From assembly GCA_002482545.1 (NCBI GenBank), contig DLGF01000012.1, forward strand, positions 327,214 to 391,213: a DNA stretch of 64,000 bases. The letters run 5' to 3'. The stretch comes from Sporomusaceae bacterium UBA7701. GTDB taxonomy: Bacteria > Bacillota > Negativicutes > Sporomusales > UBA7701. The notes beneath the pieces were generated by a model. It had not been told where the DNA came from and searched no databases. It saw nothing but the letters and a program-made list of their open reading frames with translations. Made by a program: the position numbers and the translations under genes. Within the stretch, counting starts at the first letter, position 1, and every line of letters starts with the position of its first letter. This document shows positions 43,862-53,511 of this stretch, in pieces.

Positions 43862-46729
43862 TTACGGGATTAAATGCTGATAAATTTTTTTGCATATATT
43901 CACCCAATAAAAATTATCATAAGCGAAATCCTGAATCGTGTTACAGACGCGCGCCAGCCTTACCTCATTCTGGCAGTTTTTAATGAGAATATCTGCGAGC
44001 TGAACGGTATAATCTTTTCGGAAAATATCACCATATTTGCCATTACCGGTAACATCTTTCGCCGAAACAACATCAGAGGTGATAATAAAGCAGCCCTGGC
44101 TTGCCGCTTCCGCAAAAACCAGACCAAAGCTTTCCAGACGGGAAGTCAGGCAGAAGATCTTAGCTTTCTGATATTCGGCGCTTAAGGCTTCCTTATCTGA
44201 TATTTTTCCTGTAAAAATAACCTTTTCCGCAAGCTGGGGGTATTTCTCAAAATATTGTTCTATATAGGACTCAAATTGTTTTTCCACCGGCCCGATAATT
44301 TTTAGCTTCCAATCAGGAATGCCGGGGGAAGCTATGGCGAACGCTTCCAGCAATACTTCATTGGCTTTAAGATACAGACCAATGCGTCCAACGGTGCAAA
44401 TGATATTTTCTTTCTCAGCAAAGTTAATTTGCTTCCTTGTGCCGAAATCATAAAAACCGTTTGGCAGATATTCGACAGTTACAGGCCATTGTTTATTTAA
44501 ATATTCATAGAGCTCTGTCGTCTCCACACTGATAAGCGCGCACTCTTTTAAGATGCTGTGGCTGGCTTCAATATTATTTTCATTAATATCGAATTGTTTG
44601 ATAAACCACTCGTTTGCATCCAGTTTTAAAAAGATTTTGCCTTGGGGATTTAAGGATTTGTATAGTCTCGCCCATTCCAAGGTTCTGTCCAAGAAATGAT
44701 ATAAATTTAAGATATCAATATTCTTTGCATTTGCCTTAAGGTATTCGGAAGCGTCAAGCAGCCCATTTTCTTTATTCCGCGGAATAAAATCAAGCTTTAA
44801 GCCTTCCAACAAACTTGAAATATAGGGATATTCACCATTCTCATAGCAGGCAACCCTGGCATCGAGCCCATACTGTTTGTGAAGAAGATACGGTATCATG
44901 CCAATATCCTTGCCTAGGTGGACATTTTCCGTTTCAGGGAAAAGAGTGACAAAGGTCATTGGCCGCTTTTCCTTATTTAAGATGCCTTCCAGATATTGTT
45001 TATTGTGCAGAACTTTCGCGTCATTGGGAATATATACGCGGGCCCTTTCATTGTGCTGATAAGCCAGCTCGGGTTTATCGAGTTTATCATAGCAAATGCA
45101 TAACTGGAGATGCGGGAGCCAGGTCCAGCAAGCCGGAGATAAACCGTAGTTGTCTAAAGGCTTCTCCAGTTCGGTGGCAAGTTTATACCAATAAGCCGCA
45201 TGGTGATAGTTTTTTTCATTGAGAAAAAGAAAAGCCAGGCGGCAGCAAACCTCCGCTCTCATGGTATCGTATTCAAGAGACTTATAAATATATTTAAGTT
45301 CGTTTTCCCGGTCGTTAAGGCAGGCATAACTGTCTGCAATCCTGTTGCAGGCTAAAATATTATCTTCAATCCAGCCCCGTCCTGTAGCCAGAAATTTTTT
45401 ATAGATGCTGATAGCTTTTTTACGTCGGCCCTCTTCCAGCAATCGGGTGGCGTGCTCGAACAATTCCTGCGGAAACAGGGGGTTATCCAGCGTCCGGTTT
45501 GTGCCGGCTGCACCTGTCGACGTAATAACGATATCGCTTTTGGCGACTTTTCCGCCTGCTGCCAGATACTCGGTCTCAGCCTGAAACCAGGTAAAGCGTT
45601 TTATCCTTTTTACCAGCCGGTAATTGCCAATACCCAGGTGATTGTTCATCGCAACCGCGTCAATTGTTTGCCCGAGGTCCTTCTTCAGTTTGAATAGCTT
45701 TTCCCGGTCTTCCTCCAGCAGTATTTCATCGGCATCCAGCCAAAAAATATATTCCATGGTAGCCTTGCTAAAAGCAAAATTCCGGGCGCTTGCCCGATCT
45801 TCGCCAAACGGAAAATCATACACCTTTTCAGTGAACCGGCTGGCTATTTCTTTCGTAGCGTCTGTTGAAGCCCGATCAACAATAATAATTTCATCGACAA
45901 GATTCTTCATTGAATTTAAACAATGCGGTAAGGTGTCCTCCGCATTTTGCACAATCATACAAAGGCTTATGGTAATAGGGGGATTTGTATTCACCAGGTA
46001 GGCGGCAATGTCAAATCCCCACTTCGCCACAGCGATTTGCTTGTTCTCCATAAGTAAATTCCTGGTTCTGGTGTCCTCACAATGGCTAAAAGTGACACTG
46101 CCAATATGATGAATATAGGAATCGAGGGCGATCATCAGTTGCCATCCCTTATTTGCCGCACGCAGACAAAGGTCGTCATCTTCAAAATTGCCGAATCCGA
46201 ATCGTTCGTCAAATACGCCGATGTCTTCCAAAACCGTTCTTTTTACCAACAGGCAGAAGCCGACCAGCCGCAAAACGCTTCTATAGCCCTGCGCGTTCCA
46301 TTTGCAATGGACCTTCGCGAAAGCATCCAAAACGGAAATGTCTGAATAGGAAACGGGAATTTGCTGCGGTCCGCTGACATTATTGGTGACCGGCCCCACG
46401 AGCCCAATTTTATCGTTGCTGTACAGGAGGCGCAGCATATTGCCCAGCCAATTCTCAGTAACAATTGTGTCATTGTTTAAAAATAGAACGGCGTCACCGG
46501 TTGAAATTTCATATCCCTGGTTGCAGCCCCGGGCAAAACCCAGGTTTTTTTCATTTAAAACCGTCTTGATATCAGGCCGTGATTTTAAGTACGCCACCGT
46601 ACCGTCAGTTGAGCCGTTATCTACAACAATTAATTCAAAAGGCTCGAGGGTGTGTTTAAAGATGCTTGACAAACATTGAATTGTTATTTCCAGTTTGTTA
46701 TGCGTGAGAATGATGATGCTGGTGAGCAT
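43862..46729 (-). CDS. Multidomain glycosyltransferase (GT2-GT2-TPR-GT4)
   Basis: 955 residues. Domain 1 (about 1-235) is GT2 (LIVVDNGSTDGTVAYL; LFLNNDTIV). Domain 2 (about 255-400) is a second GT2 of the SunS type (ITISLCMIVQNAEDTLPHCLNS; FWLDADEIL). Residues about 420-590 are TPR-like. The last 350 residues are a GT4 (GRIGLYLKANEVLLEAFAIA; TSRLESFGLVFAEAASQG). Such fusions assemble surface or flagellar glycans. The gene's AT-rich composition, unlike its neighbours, points to horizontal transfer. The linked GT2-methyltransferase is probably its partner. Confidence 0.88.
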   Translation of the reverse strand: MLTSIIILTHNKLEITIQCLSSIFKHTLEPFELIVVDNGSTDGTVAYLKSRPDIKTVLNEKNLGFARGCNQGYEISTGDAVLFLNNDTIVTENWLGNMLRLLYSNDKIGLVGPVTNNVSGPQQIPVSYSDISVLDAFAKVHCKWNAQGYRSVLRLVGFCLLVKRTVLEDIGVFDERFGFGNFEDDDLCLRAANKGWQLMIALDSYIHHIGSVTFSHCEDTRTRNLLMENKQIAVAKWGFDIAAYLVNTNPPITISLCMIVQNAEDTLPHCLNSMKNLVDEIIIVDRASTDATKEIASRFTEKVYDFPFGEDRASARNFAFSKATMEYIFWLDADEILLEEDREKLFKLKKDLGQTIDAVAMNNHLGIGNYRLVKRIKRFTWFQAETEYLAAGGKVAKSDIVITSTGAAGTNRTLDNPLFPQELFEHATRLLEEGRRKKAISIYKKFLATGRGWIEDNILACNRIADSYACLNDRENELKYIYKSLEYDTMRAEVCCRLAFLFLNEKNYHHAAYWYKLATELEKPLDNYGLSPACWTWLPHLQLCICYDKLDKPELAYQHNERARVYIPNDAKVLHNKQYLEGILNKEKRPMTFVTLFPETENVHLGKDIGMIPYLLHKQYGLDARVACYENGEYPYISSLLEGLKLDFIPRNKENGLLDASEYLKANAKNIDILNLYHFLDRTLEWARLYKSLNPQGKIFLKLDANEWFIKQFDINENNIEASHSILKECALISVETTELYEYLNKQWPVTVEYLPNGFYDFGTRKQINFAEKENIICTVGRIGLYLKANEVLLEAFAIASPGIPDWKLKIIGPVEKQFESYIEQYFEKYPQLAEKVIFTGKISDKEALSAEYQKAKIFCLTSRLESFGLVFAEAASQGCFIITSDVVSAKDVTGNGKYGDIFRKDYTVQLADILIKNCQNEVRLARVCNTIQDFAYDNFYWVNICKKIYQHLIP

Positions 46730-46852
46730 GCTTTACCTCCTGGATTATATTGGGCAACGGGAGTGTAGGACGAAGACCGCAATACCGGGAAGCGCCGGCT
46801 CAAATTCTATTAAGAACGCTTAAACTGCCGATTGCACCATATACTATCTATA

Positions 46853-47012
46853 TGTCAAATACTTGGCATAAGTGCAAGCAAAGCTCCTGACCGCCGCGAG
46901 GCCGGGCATAGGGGAAGACGCGTCGTAAGGCCGAGTGTGCCGCTTCCTGCAGGAGTCCTGAGAGAGAGGACTGCCAAATAAAAGGCAGCTTCCTTTCTTC
47001 GGAAAAGAAGCT
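46853..47012 (+). ncRNA. Unassigned structured-RNA candidate
   Basis: Nested complementary segments: TTGGCA (46863-46868) with TGCCAA (46972-46977), CTCCTG (46884-46889) with CAGGAG (46950-46955), and AGTCCT with AGGACT (46954-46959 and 46967-46972). A GC-rich inner region follows the second stem. A hairpin GGCAGCTTC/GAAGCTGCC (46984-47012) and a T-rich tail end the block on the plus strand. Genes on both sides lie on the minus strand. It does not match riboswitches I know (c-di-GMP, cobalamin, glycine, 6S, SRP). Function unknown. Confidence 0.4.
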
Positions 47013-47035
47013 GCCTTCCGGTTTATTTATTTTTT
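46984..47035. terminator. Bidirectional terminator of the OYE-family gene and the RNA candidate
   Basis: GGCAGCTTC pairs with GAAGCTGCC. T-rich runs follow on the plus strand (TTTATTTATTTTTT) and on the minus strand (CTTTTATTTGG). Confidence 0.75.
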
Positions 47036-47098
47036 CACGATAGGCGGTGCGGCAGGACTGTCAATGATCCCCGGTTCCGGCAATATTACCCGTATCGC

Positions 47099-48115
47099 TT
47101 ATGGACGCCGGCCGCGAAGATAGGGTTCGGGCCAGGCAACTTCCTGGCCCAAAAGGGCGCCGGCCGCCAGCGGCCAGTAGGGATTGCGCAGAAGCTCCCG
47201 GCCGAGAAACACCAGGTCGCAGCCGGACTTTACAACCTGCTCGGCCTGGAAGGGGTCGGTGACAAGGCCGCCGCCGATAACCGGCAGGCCGGTTTTTTCC
47301 CTGATCGCCAGGGCAAAGGGAATCTGGTAGCCGGGGTACGCGCGCGGTGCGGCGGGTGTAACCGCCCCGGAGCTGACATGAATAGCGTCGATGCCTCGGT
47401 CTTTGACGCTATTCAGCATGGCGGACATGCTGTCCGGAGTATTGCCGCCCTCCTCATAATCGTGGGCCGATACCCGGACAAGCAGCGCCAATTCAGCGGG
47501 TACGGCGCTGCGGACAGCGGACACGATTTCACCCAGCAGCCTGGCGCGCTGCTCGGGTCCGCCTCCGTATTCGTCGGTGCGCCGGTTGGTCAGCGGCGAC
47601 AGAAATTGGTTGATGAGATAACCGTGGGCCGCGTGGATTTCCACGGCGTCATAACCGGCTGCCGCCGCCCGCCTGGCGGCGGCGGCGAATCTTTCGGCAA
47701 TGGCGCTGATTTCCCCTTTTGTCAGTTCCCGGGGAACGCGGTGCTTTTCACTAAAAGCAATCGGCGAGGGAGCCACCGGCTCGAGGTAGTCGACCTCGCT
47801 TTTTCGCCCGGCATGGTTGAGCTGGATGCCCAGCTTTGCCCCGTATGTATGAACAATGTCGACGATCCGCCTGAGGGAGTCCCGCTGGCGGTCGTTCCAA
47901 AGACCCAGATCCCGGGCGCTGATACGCCCACCATCCTCGACGCCAGTCGCCTCCTGAATGATGAAGCCGACTCCGCCCAGCGCCCGCGAGGCATAATGGA
48001 CGAAGTGCCAATCATTGGGGATTCCCTCCCGGTCTGAAGTGTAGTTGCACATCGGCGGCATGACAATCCGGTTCTTCAGCGTCAGGTTCCCAAGGATATA
48101 CGAATCAAACAGCAT
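47099..48115 (-). CDS. namA: Old yellow enzyme family NADPH dehydrogenase (YqjM type)
   Basis: 338 residues. FMN-binding MPPMCNYTSDREGIPNDWH with Cys and Tyr of the YqjM class, LGIQLNHAGRKS, AAHGYLINQFLSPLTNRRTDEYGG (substrate His and Asn region) and VIGGGLVTDPFQAEQVVKSG. Reduces activated C=C bonds or oxidised organic compounds. Single gene with its own terminator. Confidence 0.93.
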   Translation of the reverse strand: MLFDSYILGNLTLKNRIVMPPMCNYTSDREGIPNDWHFVHYASRALGGVGFIIQEATGVEDGGRISARDLGLWNDRQRDSLRRIVDIVHTYGAKLGIQLNHAGRKSEVDYLEPVAPSPIAFSEKHRVPRELTKGEISAIAERFAAAARRAAAAGYDAVEIHAAHGYLINQFLSPLTNRRTDEYGGGPEQRARLLGEIVSAVRSAVPAELALLVRVSAHDYEEGGNTPDSMSAMLNSVKDRGIDAIHVSSGAVTPAAPRAYPGYQIPFALAIREKTGLPVIGGGLVTDPFQAEQVVKSGCDLVFLGRELLRNPYWPLAAGALLGQEVAWPEPYLRGRRP

Positions 48116-48282
48116 CTTCCATCTCCCCTTTCGGTAACTCCTAAAATAGTTTTCCGGCCTTGATGGATTTATCCTTTATTTTTATCCCCCAATCCCGCTA
48201 CAAATTCTATAATATAAGTAACCGGCTAAGCGGCCGGCTGATGAAGCAAACTAAGAATACTACGAACTCAGGAGCTGATGAA

Positions 48283-48768
48283 ATGAAGAAGATCAGCGCC
48301 GGATTACTGATGTATCGGTATAGGGGCCAATTGGAAGTGTTTCTGGCTCATCCAGGCGGACCCTACCTGAAAAACAAGGACGTCGGCTACTGGGGCATCC
48401 CCAAAGGCGCGGTGGAAGCCGATGAGACGCTTATCGACGCCGCAATCCGCGAGTTCCATGAAGAAACCGGCATCGTGCCTCGCGGAGCTTATATCCCGCT
48501 CGGGTCGGTTATGCTGATAAGCGGAAAAATTGTCCACGCCTGGGCGTTCGAAGGCGACTGGGACGAGAAGGTCCCGCTGGACAGCAACCTCTTCAGCCTG
48601 GAGTGGCCGCCCCATTCCGGCCAAGAACAGTGGTTCCCGGAAATCGACAAGGCGGCTTTCTTTAGCGTGGCTGCTGCCCATGAAAAGATCAATCCGGCGC
48701 AGGCCGAGTTTATCAACCGGCTGGAAAAGCTTCTCGCGAGCGGGCAGCCGGGCGGCGATGCAACATAG
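48283..48768 (+). CDS. NUDIX hydrolase
   Basis: 161 residues with NUDIX box GAVEADETLIDAAIREFHEETG. The flanking AGLLMYRYRGQLEVFLAHPGGP and GYWGIPKG fit the bacterial branch that hydrolyses nucleoside diphosphate derivatives. Start chosen with AGGAGCTG upstream. Its substrate is not clear. Confidence 0.9.
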   Translation: MKKISAGLLMYRYRGQLEVFLAHPGGPYLKNKDVGYWGIPKGAVEADETLIDAAIREFHEETGIVPRGAYIPLGSVMLISGKIVHAWAFEGDWDEKVPLDSNLFSLEWPPHSGQEQWFPEIDKAAFFSVAAAHEKINPAQAEFINRLEKLLASGQPGGDAT

Positions 48769-48904
48769 GCCCGGGTTTTCGGGCCCTGCCTGCCGCAACG
48801 GTCTTTGAGCAGGTAATCCCGCCAAGCCGGAGAATCTTATCTTCAAGCGGCTCGACCAGGGACCGGACAGGCTCCCGGCGGGCACAATGGAGGAGGCATA
48901 AACA

Positions 48905-49756
48905 GTGACGAAGCAAAAAGTTCTTATTCCGGCCTTGCGGGATATGAAGACCGAGGGCCGAAAAATCCGGATGGTCACCGCCTATGATTATCCGACGGGG
49001 CTACTGGTTGATCAAACTGATATTGAAATGATTCTGGTGGGCGACTCCTTGGGGATGGTGGTCCTGGGCTATGACGGCACCGTGCCGGTGACGATGGAAG
49101 AAATGCTCCACCACCTAAAAGCAGTGGCCCGGGGGGCCAAGCACACCCTGATCGTCGGCGACCTGCCGTTTATGTCCTACAACATCAGCATCGAGGAAGC
49201 CATTCGCAACGCCGGCCGCTTGATGAAAGAGGGCGGAGCGGACTGTGTCAAGCTGGAAGGCGGATTTGCGGTAGCGGAAACCATAAGGGCCATTGTCCGG
49301 GCCGGAATTCCTGTTATGGCCCATATCGGCCTTACCCCCCAGACCGCTTCCCAGCTTGGCGGCTTCAAGGTCCAGGGTAAGGATGAGACGGCGGCCGAGC
49401 GGCTGGTGGCCGAGGCCGCCGCGCTCCAGGAAGCGGGAGCCTTTGCGCTGGTTCTGGAGGCCATACCGGCGCCGCTGGCCGAGCTCATTACCAGGAAGCT
49501 GGCGATTCCGACCATCGGCATTGGCGCCGGCGTTCACTGCGATGGTCAGGTCCTCGTTTTCCACGACATGATGGGGTTATTCGACCGTTTCGTGCCCAAA
49601 TTCGTCAAACGCTTCGCCAATACCGGCGAAATCATCCGCGAAGCGCTCAACACCTACGCCGCGGAAGTGTCGAGCGGCGCGTTTCCCGGCCCGGAGCACA
49701 GCTTTGCCATGAAAGATAGCGCCGTATTAAAAAAACTGGATGGAGCGGAGAAATAA
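48905..49756 (+). CDS. panB: 3-methyl-2-oxobutanoate hydroxymethyltransferase
   Basis: 283 residues from a GTG start (GGAGGAGG upstream). Signatures: MVTAYDYPTGLLVDQTDIEMILVGDSLGMVVLGYDGT (metal ligand Asp), GADCVKLEGG and IGIGAGVHCDGQVLVFHDMMG. It makes ketopantoate from 2-oxoisovalerate for coenzyme A. panE follows within one base. Confidence 0.97.
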   Translation: MTKQKVLIPALRDMKTEGRKIRMVTAYDYPTGLLVDQTDIEMILVGDSLGMVVLGYDGTVPVTMEEMLHHLKAVARGAKHTLIVGDLPFMSYNISIEEAIRNAGRLMKEGGADCVKLEGGFAVAETIRAIVRAGIPVMAHIGLTPQTASQLGGFKVQGKDETAAERLVAEAAALQEAGAFALVLEAIPAPLAELITRKLAIPTIGIGAGVHCDGQVLVFHDMMGLFDRFVPKFVKRFANTGEIIREALNTYAAEVSSGAFPGPEHSFAMKDSAVLKKLDGAEK

Positions 49757-49757
49757 C

Positions 49758-50684
49758 GTGAAAATTGCCATCATCGGCGCCGGCGCGATGGGCGGTCTGT
49801 TCGGCGCCCGCCTGACTTCGGCGGGAGAAGAGGTCTGGCTGGTGGACACAGCCGAGGAAACCATCCGGGCGATTTCCCAAAACGGCCTTACCCTCGACGA
49901 CGCCGCCGGGGTTGCCGTCACCCGCCCGCAGGCCGTGACACAGGCTTCAAGCGTTGGTCCCGCCGACCTCATCATCGTTTTCGTCAAGGCCTGGGCCACT
50001 CCGGCAGCGGCGAAGGCGGCCAGGGACTTGCTCAAAGCGGATACGGCCGTCCTGACGCTGCAAAACGGCTGCGGCAATGCGGAAATACTGGCAGCCGAAC
50101 TCGGCTCGGAGCGGATTATTGCCGGCACCACCTCCCAGGGAGCTTCCCTCCTCAGGCCGGGTCATGTTCTGCATGGCGGAAGCGGCGATACGCAAATCGG
50201 CGAAGTAACCGGCCATATGAGCCCCCGCCTGGCCCAAATCGCCGGCGTCCTTACCGGAGCCGGCATCCCTACCCGGCCTGTCGGGGATATTTCCCCCTTC
50301 ATCTGGGGAAAGCTGCTGGTAAACGCGGGTATTAACGCGGTGACGGCGCTGACCCGGCTCGCTAACGGCCAGTTGGCCGAGTTTGCCGAAACCCGCGAAC
50401 TGGTTGCCGCAGCGGTGCAAGAAGCGGCGGCCGTCGCCGGGGCCGCGGGAGTCACTCTCCCCTACCCCGATCCGGTCGCTGCCGTTTTTTCCGTCGCTAA
50501 GGCCACGGCCCGCAACCGCTCATCGATGCTGCAGGATGTGCTCGCCGGGCGGCCGACGGAAGTAGCCGCGATCAACGGGGTAATCGTCCGGGAAGGAGAA
50601 AGGTTGGGCGTCCCCACTCCGGCCAACCGGCTCCTCACTTCCCTGGTCCTGGCTCTCAGCAAAGGGCAACGAGCCGAACCATAG
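49758..50684 (+). CDS. panE: 2-dehydropantoate 2-reductase
   Basis: 308 residues. NADPH-binding KIAIIGAGAMGGLFGARL, FVKAWAT, LQNGCGN and catalytic Lys in WGKLLVNAGINAVTAL. Reduces ketopantoate to pantoate. The GTG at 49758 lies one base after the panB stop with GGAG upstream, so the two are coupled. panC and panD are absent here. Confidence 0.95.
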   Translation: MKIAIIGAGAMGGLFGARLTSAGEEVWLVDTAEETIRAISQNGLTLDDAAGVAVTRPQAVTQASSVGPADLIIVFVKAWATPAAAKAARDLLKADTAVLTLQNGCGNAEILAAELGSERIIAGTTSQGASLLRPGHVLHGGSGDTQIGEVTGHMSPRLAQIAGVLTGAGIPTRPVGDISPFIWGKLLVNAGINAVTALTRLANGQLAEFAETRELVAAAVQEAAAVAGAAGVTLPYPDPVAAVFSVAKATARNRSSMLQDVLAGRPTEVAAINGVIVREGERLGVPTPANRLLTSLVLALSKGQRAEP

Positions 50685-50828
50685 CCCCATTCCGGACCCC
50701 AAGCCTGCCATCCGGCATTTTTCCATAATCCTGCTACACCTGAAACGCTCCGGGCAATCCCGGCCCAGTGTCACAGCCCCTCCCCCGATCATACCCTAGT
50801 AGCAATAACGGGGAAGGAGGCGTAACCC

Positions 50829-51065
50829 ATGTTTCTGAGTTCGATCCGGATGCCTCAGCTGTGCCTGGGGGCGGTCACCATCGTCTTCGTAATAATCTGG
50901 CTTACGGCCTGGACTTTGAATGCGTTGAAGAACACCCATTTTGACCTCAACAGCCTAAAAGACATGTACATTTGGCTCATGACCCAGATGAACGCGACCC
51001 ATGCCATCAATTCTATCTGGAACAGCCCCAGAGGCAATCTGCCGCTCGAAGGCGGCGGGCGGTAG
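50829..51065 (+). CDS. Small membrane-anchored hypothetical protein
   Basis: 78 residues with an AAGGAGG site seven bases before ATG. One strong membrane span (about 12-32, LCLGAVTIVFVIIWLTAW) and a polar tail. No family known. It precedes the GltA-like gene by about 75 bases. Confidence 0.6.
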   Translation: MFLSSIRMPQLCLGAVTIVFVIIWLTAWTLNALKNTHFDLNSLKDMYIWLMTQMNATHAINSIWNSPRGNLPLEGGGR

Positions 51066-51142
51066 CCGGTTAACCCTTAATTCTGGCGGCTATCCTATGG
51101 CTACGCGAACATGTCGCCAATCCAAGATGAGGGATGATAGGT

Positions 51143-52519
51143 ATGCGAATTGATAAACATTCCGATTTTGATCGCGACAGGCTGACCTTCGATGAAATGG
51201 ATGAGGGCTTTACCGTTCGGGAAGCCATCAACGAAGCCAAGCGCTGCCTTAATTGCGCCAAGCCGCAGTGCCGGGCGGGCTGCCCTATTGAAAACGAAAT
51301 TCCGGCCTTCATTCAGGCTCTGGCCCGCGGCAATATCGGCGAAGCCAGCGAGATCATCGCCAGAAACAGCAACCTCCCGGCAGTCTGCGGCCGGGTCTGC
51401 CCCCATGAAAAGCAATGCGAAGGGGCCTGTGTGCTGAATAAACGCAACTGCGGCATTCAAATCGGCAAGCTGGAACGCTTTATCGCCGATTTCGACGCCG
51501 AGATGGAAATCTACCGGACTCCTCACGCCCGGGAAAAAAAAGGCGAAGTGGCCGTTATCGGCGCAGGTCCGGCGGGACTGACGGTGGCCGGGGATCTCGC
51601 CAAGCAAGGTTTTGCGGTTACGGTCTTCGAAGCCCAGTCCGAACCGGGCGGGGTGCTGATGTACGGCATCCCCGAATTTCGCCTCAGCAAGGAGATCATC
51701 CGCCGGGAAACCCGGCGGATTGAGCAGCTTGGAGTGACTTTTCGGACAAATGTGCTGGTCGGTCCGGACCTCACGATCGACGACTTATTCACCCAAGGCT
51801 TTGACGCTGTTTTTATCGGTACCGGGACAGCCTTGCCGAAGACTCTCGGCCTTCCCGGCGAAGGCCTGCCCGGTGTCGTTCAGGCGATCTATTTTTTGAG
51901 TATTGTCTCGCTCGCCCGGGCCGGGAAAGTCAGTCACCACGAAATCCCCATCCATCCCGGCGACCGGGTCGCGGTGATCGGCGCCGGCAACGTGGCGATG
52001 GATGCGGCCCGTACCGCCCTAAGGCTGGGCGCAGCCAGAGTGACGGTTCTCTACCGCCGCACCGCCGACGAAATGACGGCGCTCCAGTCCGAATACCAGG
52101 AAGCGCAGGCGGAGGGCGTTAATTTTCTCTGGCTGGCCAGTCCCACCCGGTTCCTGGAGAAAAGACAAAAGCTTTCCGGTCTGGAGTATGAGCAGCAGTT
52201 GATCGACGCGGCCGGTAAGCCAAGCGGCAGCGGCGAAAAAAGGGAGTTGCCTGTCGACAAGGCGCTTCTGGCCATCGGGCAGCGCCCGGCGGCCCGCATC
52301 ATCTCCACCACCGAAGGCATCGAGGTCAATCCCCGGGGTTATGTCATCACCCGGGAAAAGCCCTATGGCATGACGACGCGCCGCGGCGTCTTCGCCGGCG
52401 GCGACGTGGTCCATGAACCGGCCACCGTCGTCCTGGCGATGAAAGAGGCCAAAAAGGTTGCCGCCGGCATCGCGCTGTACGTGGAGGCCAAGAAATTGCT
52501 GGAGGCCTGTGAAAAATAG
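51143..52519 (+). CDS. NAD(P)-dependent glutamate synthase small subunit-like (GltA/NfnB) flavoprotein
   Basis: 458 residues. An N-terminal 4Fe-4S region (RCLNCAKPQCRAGCPI and CGRVCPHEKQCEGAC) followed by FAD motif VAVIGAGPAGLTVAG and NAD(P) motif VAVIGAGNVAMDAARTALRLG. This is the layout of GltD, of the electron-bifurcating NfnB and of many other SidA-like subunits. No partner gene (gltB or nfnA) adjoins, so its electron partner is unclear. ATG 51143 is chosen by spacing to AGGG. Confidence 0.9.
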   Translation: MRIDKHSDFDRDRLTFDEMDEGFTVREAINEAKRCLNCAKPQCRAGCPIENEIPAFIQALARGNIGEASEIIARNSNLPAVCGRVCPHEKQCEGACVLNKRNCGIQIGKLERFIADFDAEMEIYRTPHAREKKGEVAVIGAGPAGLTVAGDLAKQGFAVTVFEAQSEPGGVLMYGIPEFRLSKEIIRRETRRIEQLGVTFRTNVLVGPDLTIDDLFTQGFDAVFIGTGTALPKTLGLPGEGLPGVVQAIYFLSIVSLARAGKVSHHEIPIHPGDRVAVIGAGNVAMDAARTALRLGAARVTVLYRRTADEMTALQSEYQEAQAEGVNFLWLASPTRFLEKRQKLSGLEYEQQLIDAAGKPSGSGEKRELPVDKALLAIGQRPAARIISTTEGIEVNPRGYVITREKPYGMTTRRGVFAGGDVVHEPATVVLAMKEAKKVAAGIALYVEAKKLLEACEK

Positions 52520-52536
52520 CCGGCCCTCCAAACTAA

Positions 52537-52583
52537 AAACAAACCGCCGCGGTCCGGCTGTCTAACGCCGGTCGTGGCGGTTT
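52537..52583. terminator. Bidirectional terminator between the GltA-like and pst genes
   Basis: Long GC-rich stem CCGCC...CCGGC with GCCGG...GGCGG; on the minus strand the tail is TTTGTTTTTAG, so it mainly ends the pst operon. Confidence 0.7.
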
Positions 52584-52617
52584 ATGCTTGAGTTCGGCAA
52601 TTCCGGCTAAAACCCAG

Positions 52618-53511
52618 CTATCCCCGCCGCCCTACCAGGCGGGCGCTGAGCAGGGACCCCAGGTAACGGGACATCAGGTTAAACCCGAGCACGGCCAACA
52701 CCAGTACCGCCGAAGCGCCATCGGCAATTTCCCGGGCGTCCGGAACCAGTCCTTCGGAGTTGACCTTCCAGATGTATACCGCCAGGGTCGAGCCCGGCCG
52801 GAAGGGATTGAGCGGCGACGAGTTGCTGAACGGGTTGAGGTCCGAGTAATCGAGAAGCGGGGTGCTCATGCCGGCGGTATACAATAGCGCCGCAGCCTCC
52901 CCGAAAGCCCGGCCGGCAGTCATGATAAACCCGGTGAGCAGTCCCGGCAAGGCTGCCGGCAGGACCGCCCGGGTAATGGTTTGCCACTGGGTCGCCCCCA
53001 GGCCATAGCTGGCTTCCCGGATGGATTGGGGGACGCTGCGGATGGCATCCTCACTGACCCGTGTCGCCACCGGCAGGTTCAATACCGCCACGGCCAGCGC
53101 GCCCCCGAAGAGCGTGTAGCCCCAGCCGGTCAGGTTGACGAAAATGATCAATCCAAAAAGGCCGATGACAATCGACGGCAGCGAAGCCAGGGTTTCGATA
53201 CACAGCCGGATTGTGTCGGTCAGTTTTCCGGGCTTGGCGTATTCCGCCATATAAATTCCCGCCGCCAAGCCGACAGGAATGGTGATGGCCATAGCCATTA
53301 CCAGCATATATACCGAGTCGAACAGTTGCGGGCCGATGCCGCCCCCGGCCTTGACGAATTCCGGCGGAGCGAGGAGAAAGTGGGGATTGAGCTTGCTCCA
53401 GCCATGAACCAGCAAGTAGCCTACAAAGACCACCAGCAAGGCGGCGGTGAAAAAGCCGACGGCATAGAAAGCGCCGGTTGCCAGCCGGTCCGCTGTTTTT
53501 GTTCCGATCAT
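52618..53511 (-). CDS. pstA: Phosphate ABC transporter permease PstA
   Basis: 297 residues, six spans. FDSVYMLVMAMAITIPVGLAAGIY, EAA loop VPQSIREASYGLGATQWQTITRAVLPAALPG and GEAAALLYTAG. It overlaps pstC by four bases. No pstB or phoU follows: the operon ends in a terminator, so the ATPase must be encoded elsewhere. Confidence 0.95.
   Translation of the reverse strand: MIGTKTADRLATGAFYAVGFFTAALLVVFVGYLLVHGWSKLNPHFLLAPPEFVKAGGGIGPQLFDSVYMLVMAMAITIPVGLAAGIYMAEYAKPGKLTDTIRLCIETLASLPSIVIGLFGLIIFVNLTGWGYTLFGGALAVAVLNLPVATRVSEDAIRSVPQSIREASYGLGATQWQTITRAVLPAALPGLLTGFIMTAGRAFGEAAALLYTAGMSTPLLDYSDLNPFSNSSPLNPFRPGSTLAVYIWKVNSEGLVPDAREIADGASAVLVLAVLGFNLMSRYLGSLLSARLVGRRG

Noticed and set aside
46853..47012. 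Assigning the RNA candidate to cobalamin, c-di-GMP, glycine, 6S or SRP RNA
   Set aside because: Conserved cores of these families (for example the c-di-GMP GEMM core, the cobalamin AGGAGACC segment, the SRP GGAAGCAGCC loop) are not present together.
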